Of a stretch of DNA of 64,000 nt, positions 25,301 through 38,397 are shown piece after piece; the stretch's first letter is position 1, and the number at the start of each line of letters is the position of its first letter. The stretch comes from Parus major (lineage: Eukaryota > Chordata > Aves > Passeriformes > Paridae): the NCBI RefSeq assembly GCF_001522545.3, contig NC_031774.1, positions 19,372,749 to 19,436,748 on the forward strand. Direction: 5' to 3'. Below the pieces are notes generated by a model, which saw only the letters and a program-made list of their open reading frames with translations, searched no databases and was not told the DNA's origin. Made by a program: the position numbers and the translations under genes.

Positions 25301-28300
25301 ACTGACTTAAGAGATTTAATTCATTCTGTATGTTCAAAAATTACAAAATTGTTCCTTCTGCTGCTGCACTGGAGTAGTGTTTTGGCTTTGCAAGGTATAT
25401 TCTTCTTATTATTATATGTAACTCTGTATGTAACATATGAAACTGGAAAAACCAGCTATAACCATGCACTTTGATTTCTCTTCTTGATGATGATAACTGC
25501 TTGTCTGATCTCACACTAATAGGGTTAGCACCCATCTCTCTATATATAGATTGCTGAGACTGACATAACATTGTCCTGAAAGGAGAAAACTGCATTTATA
25601 TAAACCCTGAACTAAAAATTAATGAATGAATTGGTTGTAATCACAGGTTTTTCAACACTAAAGTGCCTTTGGCATGAGCAGACAGGAAACACCCAGAAAA
25701 GCCTCTATAACAGTTGCTAACTTTTTTATTTTTTCCTCCTGTATAAAAAAATATTGGTGTCTCTAGTTTCCAGCTGCAAAAGAAAGGCTGGTTGTTTTAA
25801 AATTGTATTTCAGCTACAAAGTGATATATGCATTTTAGGAGCTTGGTTTTTTAACAAATGTGGTGCTATTTGTTAATGTGTTAGAAAATTGCATGCAGAA
25901 AAAACCTGTATGATTGCAGTGCAAAACCATTTAACCAGGAGACTCAGTGCTGCCTCAAAAGCCTTGCAAATGTCTTTTATTAAAAATAATTAAATGTATA
26001 TGATTGAGATTTCAGGGACTGGGCAGACATCATCCTCTATCTTCCATCCTGCCTTTAAAACAGTAATCTCCTTGTCTCAAAACGTTTGAGGACTGGTTTA
26101 TTTTAATCCTGTACCATTGCCACTGAAGATGCTGTTTTTAATTTAAACAAATACTCATGTGTGTTGCAAGTCAGTCTCTGAAATTACTGTTTGTTCATAG
26201 TCAAACTGTTCTGCCATTCAAGAAAGATCAATTTGGAAAAGAACACCTGCAGGAAAACACTGCAAGAATAAGGAGGTGACTGGAGACACTGATTTAGGAC
26301 ACTAAAAATGATTTGCCTATTTAATCCAGAAAGAGAAGAGAGGTGTTTATTGTTCTCTACCATTTGTTCAAGTGAATAAGCACCAGGGAAAGCAAAGAGC
26401 TATTAAAGCTTAAGGATGATTTTGGCAAAAGAATAAATGAGTATAAATAGTCTATGAATAAATTTAAGGTAGTTATTAGAGGAAGGTTTCTAGCCATTAA
26501 GAAACTGATGTTCTGAAAAAAGCCTTTGAACTAGAACAACTGTGGAAAAAGAGTAATTAGTTATAAGAAAAAAATACTGCTATTTATTTGCAGTTCCACT
26601 GTTGCCTGCAGTTTCCAAGGTCTGTAAAGATGACACAAAATTTCTTGTCTGGCCTTGTACCCACTTCCTCTTGATGTGATACTCAAAGTATGCAGTACAT
26701 ATGTTCTGTGAGTCACACTGATGTGCAAATCTCAGACCTTCCCTTAAACCACTAGGAAAGATTTGTAGATGCTGGGAAACAGGAGGACATTGTGCATTAT
26801 TATGTAGAGGGACACATTCTTTCTAAATCTTTAAAAAGAAATACATATACTATTACAGAACTGTACATCTATATCTTACCCATCGATCCTATAGCTGCAC
26901 AACCAAAAATGTGTTTAAATCACAATCATCTCAATATTCATACCTTAAATCAAGAGAAAATTACTTAAAAAAAAATATTGTACTGCTGTTATAATGTAGA
27001 GTTTACCTTAAAGCAATTGATTGTTAAGTTTGTCACCAAAAAACCTGAGGATATCTGTAGGAAGTCCTTTTTTCTCATACAGAAATATATAGGGCAAGAT
27101 TGGCAGTAACCTAAAAACTTCCAGCTCTGCAAAGAAAGAGGTGGAAAATATATATTAAATCTTTCATAGAGCAGCTTCACAGACACACTGCTGCAGAGAA
27201 AGAACTAAGCAATGTCTGAATTCAGGTTTGCAGTGAAAACTTCACTGCCAAAGCCAAGGAAGCCTAACCCTTACCTCTCCCTCAGAAATGTCTTATAGGT
27301 CAAATATTGCAGTAGTGGAACACTAAAAAGTCTTATATAAAAGGCATTAAAGGTAAACTTGAAACTATTGTCTGAGGGGATATTTAATATTCATGATGAT
27401 AAAACTATCAGAAAGTGCCAGGTGACTAAAATAAAGCTCTCCTAGATCTGAACATTGGAGAATAGTACAAGAGTAATCAACATTACTGACCTCATAGCAT
27501 CTATTGTGATCACTCATATTAACAGCATTAGAAATGTAAGGCATAGCACAACAAAATTTATTAATTAAACTTCATGAAAGTAGTGACTTGTGAGTAGATA
27601 TTAACCAAATAAAAAAAACCAGGATTTTTGAAATTAGTTACAGATGTAAAACAAGCATTGAGCTGGAAACCGAAATTGTAAAGAGGCAATGGAAAACTGA
27701 AACCTCTTTGACCCTTTGGTACTAAAGTAGTAAAACTTTAACAAAGTGACCTGGGAATCACCTGGGAAAGTGAATAAACCAGGATCAGATTTTTTTGATG
27801 TCATGTGTTACAAAGGAGAGGAACAAAACTGTAAAAGTTGGCACAGAGGTAAAATAAGACACTTAAGAGAGTGATGATTTGTTTTCTTCTTAAAATAATA
27901 ATCAAGACAACAAACTAAGCAAGTAGCATCATTCTTGGAAAAAAACAGAAGTTAAAGAAAATCATATGGGATGTCAAGTCCTTTGTAACAATGCATATAA
28001 AGATGTAGCAATCTGTTCTTGTTTCTCCTTATTTAGATAGAGTTTTTCAAGTGGTTCTGGAAAGGGATCACTTTACTGTGTTAAGAGCATTAAAATACAA
28101 TTTCAGACATTCTGCATTTAGGTTCCTTCTTTGTCAGTAAGCCAATATAAGCCCATGTCAGAGCATTAGGCAGAAGCTAGCACATGAGGAGCTGAGACTG
28201 CCCAAACAACACTTGAGAGAATAACTTACTGTCCCCAGTGCCAGTCACATACTTTAGGTCATTTGGCATAGATATTCCCCCCAGAATCGTCCTCTTTTCA

Positions 28301-29986
28301 ACAGCAGGAACAATTCCATTACATTCAGACACTTAAGTAAAATAAAATGCATGCATTGCCAGTGTTACATGACACAGATAAAGTGAAACCTCCCCACAGA
28401 ACATGCACAGTGGAGATCTCAACTCACAGTGTGTGATCCACGTCTAACTCTGTGCCTTTCTTTTGCTTCCTCTCATAACAACCCTGAACTCCCTTTCCAG
28501 CTCACCAGGGGACTGATCCCTTTGCTTTCAGGTGAGCCCTGCTTCTGAGTTTGTGACACTTTTAAGTGAAGCTTAGCTCACTGCCTCTGGAGCTAGGCTG
28601 CAAGTGGAGCTGCTCAGTGCCTAGGAATGCCGGTGTCACGTCATGAAGCCAGTGAGAAAAGCAGCACAGAGCTCGGCAAAGATAACCTGATGCCTTAACT
28701 AGAATTGTGCATTTTTATCTTCCAAATGAACAATGTAATAACTAAATTGGAACAACTTTGTCAAGACTTTAAATTCAAGGGGGGAGAGCACTGGCTAATA
28801 TAAAAGTTGTGCACATACCATTCCTTCAGGTCTGCAATAAAAACAACTGAAATGGTGTTCAGTGTTTACGTCACTCTGCAAGGGCCTTTGGCTATTTCTC
28901 TACACCTTCTTGAGTGCTTCAAGTAAACTTCTGGAATATGTGTACCATTAAAAGATTGTGATCCTTAAGTATCAGCCCAGGAAAGAGGAAGGGATGCTTC
29001 ACTATGCTTCCTTGTCTGACTGATTTGCTGCTGAGTTAATTCCTCTAACTGCTCAGTACTGCTTTACAAGACTTTTTCTTTGATGATCTTCTTTTTTAAA
29101 GCATTTTATGAAAAAGTCAAAAGGCATAATATTAATGAAGCTCTGAATATTAAGGCAACTGATAAATGGCTGTATTTGTCTCTGAGAATGCAAATTCTGT
29201 GTTAGAATGAAAGTTATCATTGAATGACCCTACTATAAAACAGAGGTGAAAAAAAAAATCCTACAGAAATTAAATCCTTCAGACAAATGACAATAAATGC
29301 TTTATTTTATATAATAGAGGTGTCTGGAAGTCTAAGTGAAGTCTAAAAATAAATGATGCAGAAATGAGACAATCAAAAGTCAAAATAAAATAAGCAAATA
29401 AAACTGGAAGTTGCATAAACAGTAACAACTACTTTGCTGTGTTAAGAAGTTCCCTGAAGATTGACTAGACCAAATATTTGTTCTGGTTAGGTACTAAGAA
29501 AAATGATCACAAAGTTATCTTCAGATGAATAATATTTAGTTCCCTTTAGAATTCTTTTCTTCAGAGAGAATGCTGTAAAGGGGATTTGAAGTAAAACACA
29601 CAAGTGGTCCCACAGGTCTTTCTGACTACTGCAACATGTCTGTTATGCAAGAAAAGAAGACAAAAAAATTTAGAAAAGAACTATAAGGAAAGAGACAGAG
29701 AATGGAAAATGCACTTTAGATTTTTCTATAAATGTACTCTGCCACCAGGTATTTACCAAGTCTATGCTCTCTGAGCCACTGTTGCTTCTAGCTAAGTCTT
29801 AAATTCACCTGCAGGGATTTCAATTTGCTCATGTTGAAAGGCCTGATGAAACTTAGGTCTTGCACTGAAGGCTTAAATATTTGCTAAATTTCACGTGGCT
29901 TCATGCTTTTTACAAGAACTTTATTCAAATGTTATAACAAACATTTCATAGTTCAGTCTCATTAATACAGTAAACTGGTACCCTGT
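22335..29986. other. Unique non-coding sequence, no gene seen
   Basis: The longest repeat-free stretch of the first half. It is AT-rich with accidental open frames of up to 84 codons. A mixed TG/TA tract lies at 22583-22612. The patch 23560-23820 is less AT-rich but unrecognised. The patch 28480-28680 keeps several CpG dinucleotides (see the CRE-like site). Everything else looks like ordinary intergenic or intronic DNA. Confidence 0.55.
28636..28643. promoter_or_regulatory. CRE-like site in a CpG-retaining patch
   Basis: The octamer 'tcacgtca' differs by one base from the palindromic CRE (TGACGTCA) bound by CREB/ATF/AP-1 factors; the minus strand reads TGACGTGA. Three further CpGs lie within about 60 bases, unusual in this window. 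A TATA-like 'tataaaag' lies about 160 bases downstream at 28800-28807. Function is not shown; an eight-base match can arise by chance. Confidence 0.25.
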
Positions 29987-30487
29987 TGTCAGGAAAATTA
30001 ATCCACAAACACCAGAGGTTTATGTCCAAAAAGGAGACAGAGGAGTCCTTTTTCTTTATTTGAATAAAGGGAGAGGCCATGGGACATTCCCCTGGGGTCT
30101 CTCAAATTTTTGGAGGACACAGCCTCCTTTTTATCCTAATTCCCTGGCTGCATGTTCCTCTCTCTTTCCCCATTGGCTGAGGTACTTGAGAGATACAGAC
30201 TTCCCAGAACACCTGATACCTGTTTCCCCTCTAAAGTATATACCTCCCTCTCAATTTTTAATTCTTATGGAATTGATGTTTTTTTTCCCCATTGTTTCTT
30301 TCATCTTTCAATATCCAATTTAGTTTATCAGCATGCCTACAGTTTGTTTGTAAAGGCAAATATATTTTTTTTTCCATTCATCAATCAGTGGAATCCTTCT
30401 CATTGTTTCTTTTATCTCTCAAGTGCTAGTTTTATCTATCAGCAGACCCACAGATTGTTTGTAAAGACAAATCTGTCATTCTTCTCA
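29987..30487 (-). mobile_element. Solo ERV LTR, minus orientation
   Basis: Read on the minus strand the element begins TGAGAAG at 30487 and ends CTGACA at 29987. It carries a TATA-like box (minus GGATAAAAAGG, 30126-30136) and, about 70 bases further, an AATAAA signal (minus, 30055-30060). That spacing is normal for U3-R. The 4-bp sequence 'ctgt' directly flanks both ends (29983-29986 and 30488-30491), a candidate target-site duplication of the length made by gammaretrovirus-like ERVs. The sequence around 30040-30130 resembles songbird LTRs I remember. No internal retroviral sequence adjoins, so it is a solo LTR. U3 contains a 111-bp-period duplication. Confidence 0.7.
30288..30476. repeat. 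Duplicated U3 segment, 111-bp period
   Basis: The segment 30288-30365 is repeated at 30399-30476. The anchors 'attgtttctt' (30291 and 30402) and 'gtttgtaaag' (same offset) fix the period at 111 bases. The copies have diverged but align without gaps. Tandem duplication of U3 enhancer segments is common in retroviral LTRs. Because 111 is divisible by three, a plus-strand open frame over it shows a 37-residue repeat that is not a protein domain. Confidence 0.85.
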
Positions 30488-32928
30488 CTGTGATCAGGGT
30501 AAGAGAGTAGTAGAAATGTAGAAATGGTACACAACTTCAAAATTTCAAAAGAGCCAATTAACTACTGGAAATTTCATCACCACTCCAGATATTATGTATC
30601 AGAAATTGTGAATGCAGAACTTGCAGTAACCCACAAGCAAGAGCTAGGTTAGATGAAACCTAGAATCTCTTCATACTACTTATGTTCAAATAATTTTTCT
30701 TAATTGTGGGCTCAGGTGCCTTTTGAGAGCTGCTAAAAACTCGATGGAATTTTGCTGGGAGACACTAACAGAAAGACACTCTGAGGAAAGGTTAGCATGA
30801 AATCCTCTGCAGAATGAGGAGAACAGAGGAGGTATTATCTCCTAGGGCTGAAAACCAGGTAATAACCTCTCTGTTACACCACACATGATACACTTTTCTT
30901 TTTCCTAAAGCTCTTCAATCATACTCTCCTGCCCAGTAACACTTACCTATTAAGACCTGTATTTTCCTTCTGTTCACTTACATTGCCACTGGGAGACTAA
31001 GACCTTTGTTTAGCTTTCATGTACAGGGAGCAGGAAAAACCCTATATTATTCCTGGTGTAGACCTCTCTCTCTCTGTAGTAGCTGGTATATCCTTCACCC
31101 TGCTTTCTTCCTGCTGCCTGTGAACCAAAGGACCACAGGCTCAGCTCTGATACCGCACAGATCCAAGACCTCAAACTACTGAGGAGGATCTCTGAGCAAA
31201 TTCTTAGGAAGGAGAGGAAATCAAGAAATCATGCTGTCAAGTTGAAATCATTATCAAATCAGGGAGCTAAGAAAGGGATTTCTCCATAGGAATGTAGAAT
31301 ATCTATGGGGAAAAACCCTGTGAATCTGGCTGGGGTTGGGTTTTTGGGTTATCAAGTTATCAGCCTGTGGTGCTGAGCTGGTTGAAAATTGCATCGCAGC
31401 AGCAGGGAAGAGCTGACTACAGAGGTCCTTGCCCATTTGGCTGGGGTTCTCTGGACAGCAGACTCTTCAGGTGTTGTGTCAGAGGAGGTGAGTACAAGAA
31501 GGGTTAGCCTGACAGATTGCTAAATCCTCCACATCTATTGTACATCAATCAATAGGTATTTGCTTGTGAGTTCTGTATATTCTGCTTTCAGAGATTTACA
31601 CACAGATAAAGAAGTCTGAACAAACTGATCCAGAAGAGAGAATCCGTCACTGGAAAGCTTTCTTATGACCAGTCACTTCTACTGCACTTGTGAAAAAAAT
31701 CCCAGCCATAATTCAGTTCTATTTCTGCCCCTGTAGCACTGAAGTATATTTGGAATTGAGCAGAAGATGACAGCTGTTTAATACCACCTATGACTTTTAT
31801 CAGTGAGTATGTTTGGAGACAAAGTGAGGATTATTACACCCAGTTGAAGCTTCAAGGAGAACTGGTATTAAGCATAAAGTATCATCAGAATTTGCTCAAG
31901 AGGATAGGTAATTAACTACACTTCTATACTTTTGAAGAGTGCCAACTTGTTTCCTCTATTTTCACTACTTCATGAGACAGTTTCACTTTTCAAATTGAAG
32001 ATTGATTATAAGACGGTCAGAAGTATTGTGACAAAGGAGAATAGTATCATAGTCATTCAGCAAACAGAGGAAATCCTCTGTCTGTTATCAAAACACTTCG
32101 GATTTTTTTTTTTTTGGTGTTGTTTTGGAGTTATTTTGAGAAAAGCAGGAGTTTGAAACAGTGCATTAACGTTTTCATCTATGAAAGCATAATAAGCTGC
32201 TCAAAAGAAAAGTAGCTTAAATGTTTGGAAAGGCTAATTATTAGAAATGTATCCCAGCTCATGATGAACTCCACTGTGATTAATGAAATGTAAATATTTA
32301 CCCACACCATCACTCAAATAGTAACATTCTACCTATTGAAATTCTCATGCAGCAGGTGATGAGTACTGGTTTCTACATAACACAGAATATCTAAGATCTC
32401 ACTGAGGAAAAGCAATATAGTATTTGCAAATGTTTTTTGGAGAAGAGGCTAATATATTCTATATGTTTAAAAAACTGCATTGCTTATTTCTAAATAAATA
32501 ATAATAAAAAAAACCTATATAGAGTTCCCCTAGGGTTAATAGCTGATCTTTTCTTAAAAAAATTATGATTGTCAATTTTTCCTTGTGGGAAATTTAGTAT
32601 GGTATCATCTTTTTTCATTTAAACATATTTGGAGTTGTTCAATTTCAAATATATCCCCTTTGAAAACTTTGCTATTCCACTGTATATGCTAAATAACTAA
32701 CAATGCTGCTTGAAAAGCACTTTACATGTTCAAAGTGCTGTGTAAATATTCACTACTGAAATTATTTATAGACATTTGAGCTGGAAGGAGCACTCTAGAT
32801 TTTTCTTTTTCAGGAACTATTCTTCAATTAGGTGTCATTTTAGCCTACTTAGATAACTTGTCCCTGTCTAAGAATGGTCTCCACAATTTTTACAATCAAA
32901 CCAAATTAATATAATACATCTGTTTTAT
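30488..32928. other. Unique non-coding sequence, no gene seen
   Basis: No recognised element. The block 30960-31500 is less AT-rich, with open frames of about 60 codons. A T-run lies at 32103-32115. Nothing supports a gene. Confidence 0.6.
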
Positions 32929-33086
32929 ATATAAATATAATAAATAAAATAATAGATGCTAAATAAAATGAAAACATAAATAAATAAAATAATAAATAAA
33001 ATAAAATAAAATAAAATAAAATAATAAATAAAAATAAAATAAATTCATAGAATAAATAAAAATAAATAATAAATAATATAAAAAAT
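32929..33086. repeat. (TAAAA)n/(TAAA)n microsatellite
   Basis: The tract mixes TAAA, TAAAA and TAATAAA units with a purest TAAAA stretch at about 32999-33023. Occasional interruptions (gatgc, gaaaac, ttcatag) suggest age. No retroelement body is visible next to it that would make this a 3' tail. Confidence 0.9.
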
Positions 33087-35221
33087 CTGTTTAAAGGCAG
33101 CCTTGCTTCATGGATATCACATTTTCCTTCATCAAGAAGAAGGAGGCATTTGCCAAGGATATTAAGGAATACATTTGCAACTGGAAGGCAGGAAGTGCTT
33201 GTTTAGATATTTTATTATTCTTTGCCCTCAGTGAAAAGTGACATTTGACCTAAGAACAATGAAAAGTTAAGTTTTATAAGCAGATTAAATGCTGCAGTTT
33301 GTACTGTATACCTGTCAAGGGTTTTTTATATGTTTTTCTAAGTGTAATGATACATCTTTCACGTGATATATGAATTCCTTTATTAACCTAAAAGCATTTT
33401 TGATGGTAGATAGTAACAGAAAAAAAAACAGAGACATTTTGTGTATGCAGGCTGGGATACAACAGAGTTGGTGGCAGCTCACAGGTCCCTCAGTATTCAC
33501 TGAGGAATTTGCTTTGTGGTGCTTTGCCAGAACTTAATTTGGGAGAAAAGATTGACCTGGGGTTTGCATAGTCACACCTTTCCGTACTCCAGGAGTTATC
33601 AGAAGAACCAGGGAGGGCTGTCACGTGGGCACCTTTGTACTCAGAAGTCAGACACGAAAACATTACTCTGAGATAAATGAAAATGATGCTGCTTTTGGCT
33701 TGTCTAGGTCAAGATTAGTAACAAAACTGTCAGAAAAATGTTGATTCCAGAACTAGAGTTTGAACCATCCTTTTGAAATTTGAAAGGCTTTTCTGGCACT
33801 TATTGACAGGCACAGTTTTGACATGATAGCTGTTTCAGGTCACTGTAAGCAGTCTCTGGTAACTGTAGAACAGAAGTTCCTGTTTCTTTTGTGGAAATAC
33901 AGAAATGCCAATTCAGTGTCTCATTCAGGCTAATCACAGGAAGCTTTCGTCTAGAGCTTTCATCCATCAATTATTATTGAGATTGCAATAGTGATGATCT
34001 CAAGCTCAAATCTTTTAAAGGAAAATTGATGTTTTTTCTTAGAAGGTAGCTACAACCATAAAACCCAAACATAACATCAGTAGAACAACTGGCATCCTTC
34101 TCAGCCAATATATGATGTCTGAAAATTGCTACACCCAGATACCCTTGTACCAGCATGCAGTCATCAAAAAGCTTCTTAAATCAATCAAAAATAAATTAAT
34201 GAAAGCTTTCCTCTAACTCTCCCTTGACAAAGAACATATAGAGCATAATAAGAAGTTTACAGTCCTGTAATTACACTGACTCATTTTAGCAGGCTCATTC
34301 ACTTATATAAAAATTACAATTTACTGCTGCAATGAAGAAACCATTAATTAAATCTTTTCTGGATTTCTTTTTGTAATTTTCTTTCCACCCCATAAATGCC
34401 ACCCAACCACATCTAAGTTCACAACACTTTGGTTGACAAATTAGGAAAATTCTTTCAGCAACATTCTCTTTTTCCCCAACAGGTCTAATATTTTGTTGAT
34501 TTCCACTTCTCCATGCACTGAATTCCTTGTTCACAATTTCTAGACCATCTACTACAGTTCAGGTATAATTTAAATGCACACTGGAATCATGCCTGTATAT
34601 TGTATATGAATTAAGCATGTGCACTGGGGCCTTTGATTGCTTTTTAGTTTTTTCACATAGTCCCCAGACTGGCACAAGCTCAACCTGGCTGCTATCTTTA
34701 GGCTGACTTCACAGAGATTTCTGTTTCTGCTCCAGTGTTCACAGCTACAAGAGGGATGACATCTCCCACTTAAGGAAGAAGAACCTACTGCAATCACATT
34801 GCCTTTCTTTCTACTTTCTCACATAAGTGCCAAAATGATGGTGGGTTATTTTTGTTTGTTTGTTTATTTTCATTTGGTTTGCTTTGCTTTGCCTTTTTTA
34901 TGAACTCTAGACCATTAAAAATTGCAGGACTTTAATGTTAAAATATATTCTAGCCTGCATAGGCTAGAACTGCAGTTTCCAGCACTAGTACCAATTTTTG
35001 TGACAAATGCTCTAAGGTGAAGAGCATTATTTTTAGAAACCAGGTCAGTGGATAATAATGGTAGAGGAAAAGCCAGTCTCATCCTTGTTAACCTCTGTTC
35101 TGGTCTTGGTTGCAGTAGCATTATTGTTGTCATAGTAGCTAATATGAAGCCATGTTTTGGATTTATGGTGAAAACAGGGCTGATAATGTAGAGCAGATTT
35201 TGTTATTGTGAGCAGGGCTGA
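33087..35221. other. Unique non-coding sequence, no gene seen
   Basis: Ordinary AT-rich sequence with accidental frames of 60-79 codons. An E-box CACGTG in the context gtcacgtggg lies at 33622-33627. A TTTG/TTTGC-rich tract occupies 34850-34895. Confidence 0.6.
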
Positions 35222-35515
35222 CACAGAGCCAAGGCCTTTTCTGCTTTCTGCTGCCACCCTGGTGGTGTGCCTGGGGGTGCATGGCCAGATGCACATGACC
35301 CAGCTGACCTGGGGAATATTCCATACCACAGGACATAGGTAAATACAGCTGGAAGAAGAGGCAATATTCAGAGTGATGGCATTTGCCTTCCCAATTCACC
35401 ATGACCCATGATGGAGCCCTGCTGTCCTGGAGGTGGACAAACCCCTGCCTGCCAATGCAACAACAAGCTTTAGAGGGCTGGTCCATAGACTATATCTGTG
35501 TGTATATCTATTAAA
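35222..35515 (+). mobile_element. Avian ERVL-type LTR fragment, truncated
   Basis: The block matches, from memory, the middle of a widespread avian LTR family. Seen in order are a 'gcctgggggtgcatgg' segment (35268-35283), an 'agctgacctgggg' segment (35301-35313), 'atattccataccac' (about 35317-35330), 'gagtgatggcatttgccttc' (35371-35390) and 'gatggagccctgctgtcctgg' from about 35409. A degraded 'attaaa' near 35510 sits where the family's polyadenylation signal would be. The 5' start and the 3' R-U5 end are missing. It is followed within about 60 bases by a second LTR in the same orientation. Identification is from memory, and the borders are approximate. Confidence 0.6.
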
Positions 35516-35572
35516 TGCCAGGAAAGGGCATGCAAGACACAGATGGGATGGAATAAGGAGTAGAAACGGCCC

Positions 35573-36173
35573 TGGTTTTGGCTGGGACAGAGTACATTTA
35601 CTTCCTAGTAACAGGTGCAGTGACATTGTTTGGATTTAGTATGAGAATGGTATTATTAACACAATGAAGTTTTGGCTGTTGCTATTTAAGTCAAGGGCTT
35701 TTAAATGTCTCATGCTCTGACAGTGAAGAGCTGCACAAAACACTGGGAGAGAGCACAGGAAGGACAGCTGACCTGAACTGACCAAAGGAGTATACACCAC
35801 AATATAGAATGTCATTCTCAGTATATAAACAGGGGGAGTTACACAAAAAAGGGGCTGATCAATTCTTGGGAACAACCTGGGTATCAGTCAGCGGGCAGTG
35901 AGCAACTGTACTGTGCATCTCTTGCTTCTCTTGTGTTCTGTTTTACTTTTCCTCTCCTTCTCATTACTATTATTGTTTTAGTAGTAGCATAATTGTATTA
36001 TTAATAAATATTATTGCATTTTGTATTATTTCTGAAATTGTTCTTATCTCAACCCAAGAGGTTTACCTTTTTTTTCTTATTTGCCTCCACACAATGGGGT
36101 GTGTGTGTGTTGTGGGGGAGACAAACAAGTATTTCTGTGGTATTTAGTTACCAGCTGGGGTCAAACCTTAACA
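35573..36173 (+). mobile_element. Near full-length ERVL-type solo LTR
   Basis: The element starts with 'tggttttggctgggacagag' and ends with 'ttaaca', the TG...CA pattern of an LTR. A TATA box lies at 35822-35828 and an AATAAA at 36003-36008. U3 contains 'gagcacaggaaggacagctg' (35751-35770) and U5 contains 'tatctcaaccca' (36045-36056) and 'ccagctggggtcaaacc' (36151-36167). These are hallmarks of an abundant avian ERVL-like LTR family. No retroviral internal region adjoins. I could not find a 5-bp target-site duplication. The ATT-rich stretch 35962-36030 here is short and unexpanded, unlike the copy at 50005-50554. A short (GT)n lies at 36101-36111. Confidence 0.8.
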
Positions 36174-37470
36174 ACATCTTACCTCAGATGTTCTCCTGCA
36201 GCAGCTTGTAAAACCTTTAAAACACTAACAGAAGTTCAACGCTTCAATAAGGAAATAAAATGAAAAAAATGCAATATCATAAGGAAAAAAGAGTGTGCTC
36301 TTTTGCTTCAAGGGATTTAATATTTTAGTGTTTTCTTTTGAGATAGGTAATTCTCTGACCTCTTATACCAGCACCATTTTTTACACACCTATAGATTTTA
36401 ATTCTACAAGGAAACTAAGATTTGGCAGCATTTAAGAGGAGCCTTACAGACCTGAGTAAATGGTGGTCATTTGGGGAGGTGCCCTCTACTCAGTTTCAAG
36501 CAAAGTTCAGTTTGGGACAAGCAGAACACAACATTCTCTGCCAAATAAAGTGTGTGTTTTCTTAAACAATCACCAGAGAGGTCATAAAATACAAAAGCTT
36601 TCCATAAGCATTATGCACCACCTTCTTAACACACCTGATAACATCTATTTGCATTCAAAAGAGGGGTTAAAGGTGGGAATCGCTCCATCAGCTTCCATCT
36701 GCATCAGCAGTCAAATAAAGGGACAGAGACTTCTGCTTAAAGACATCAAACAGATACTTTTGCAGTAGGTCCAAATTATCTTTTTTGCTTCTGTTGACCT
36801 TGTATGCAAAGCTGTGATATCCAGACAGTCAGATTAGAATCCCAGCCCAGTTTTAAAATGTTCTCCAAAATCCTTGGGTAGAAGGTGATATGGAAGGAAT
36901 TACTATGCATGAAAATAGTTAAGGCTAGACTAGTCACTGCCTACTTTAAAATGTAGTCAATATTTTTACAGAAATGGATGCAATTAAAACAACAATACCT
37001 GTTAATTCTGAAGATACAAGATGGGCTCTTATAGGAAAAAAAATAAAAGAAATTATGGTTGACAGTCTCACTCACTTCCTTTCCCCATTTGTGCTACTAC
37101 ACAGATTTCTTCAAAGCAAGCAGAATATATCTGGTGTCCCTGTTGAATGAAAGGGTTATTTGTGTACAAGTGGAGAAAGCAGATGGTTTATTTCATTTGT
37201 GAAAACCCCTTTTCACTTTCAGCTGGAAATGTTGAAAAGTGGGAAAAAATGTCAGTTATGCTTTTGGTACAAAAAAATCTCATCGCTCTTGGCAGTGACC
37301 TGAGCTTGGAAGAGGAGGTGTTAGCCTTGCATCGTTTCACAGCAATGGCTGATCAGGAGTGGCATTAACCTAGCTTTAATAGAAGCTCGTTTTAGCTCTC
37401 TCTGCCAGAAAAGACTCAAAGTGATGTGACACATATGAATGGTACAACAATGCAGAGATTACATTAAAGG

Positions 37471-37523
37471 AAAAAAAAAAAAAAAAAAAAGAAATGAAAA
37501 AAAGAAAGGAAGAAAAAGAAAAA
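37471..37523. repeat. Poly-A and purine tract
   Basis: Twenty uninterrupted A bases (37471-37490) are followed by an A/G-only run with one T. It could be an old retroposed tail, but no recognisable retrocopy precedes it. Confidence 0.85.
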
Positions 37524-38397
37524 TGTTCGACCTTTGTGAGGGCTCAGGTCAGAATATATATAGATGCAATATTAACTGCAATACTGGAAGTTGTTTGCCA
37601 GCATCTCTATTGAAACTGATGGATCTTGAGACCTCACCATTGTAGTTTAGAGACACCACCTTAGATACATAAGTAATTAAAAATCATAGCTTACTCCAAT
37701 GCAATACAATAATAAGCAACATCATGCTTTGGCTAGGAATTATTTTAACAGAACATCACCAGAATTTCTGTCTAGGCAAAAGAAAGAGGAGGTACTTGAT
37801 ATGGCATTAGATTTTTTAAAATAATATGAAGGGAATTTTTTTATTACTGCAGTAGAATACACTAGAGATAGGGAGGCTCTTGTTTGATATTTAACGAGAC
37901 AAAGTTTATATTTCATTGCATTGAAGATTGGTGGTAGCACAGATGATGTACTGACTCTGTTAATGCTCTTAACTCATAAATAACAGCTGTTTCGGCTTTT
38001 GCTAATTCCTCTTTTAATCCCCTTTCCTCCTTACACAACTTTGAAAAACACTGCATGTAGTTTTACCATTTATATTAGTATTGTCTTTACATGAGATTTC
38101 TTTCCTGTGCAAGAACTCGCTCTCCTTTATTTGTACAAATAATTCCAGGCTCATTACTGCCATTGCCCTCTCCTCTGCTTTCATTGCCTTCCCTGTAACC
38201 AGCCATTTGTTGAATTTCATTAGCATTAATACATACAGGACAAAGCTTAAGAGTTTCTGTTACCCTGATTAGGACTAACATGTTACACTTTGTAGGAGGT
38301 CAGAGGGGGTGAGTTTCTTGAGCAGAATTTACTATTAATAAAATTAATTTGATAATTCACCAGAAAAAAGCTGCTGCTGAAAGCCTATTCTCTGTGT

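Noticed and set aside
30152..30493. 113-codon frame with a 37-residue internal repeat
   Set aside because: The repeat is the 111-bp duplication in the U3 of a minus-strand LTR, in frame by coincidence.
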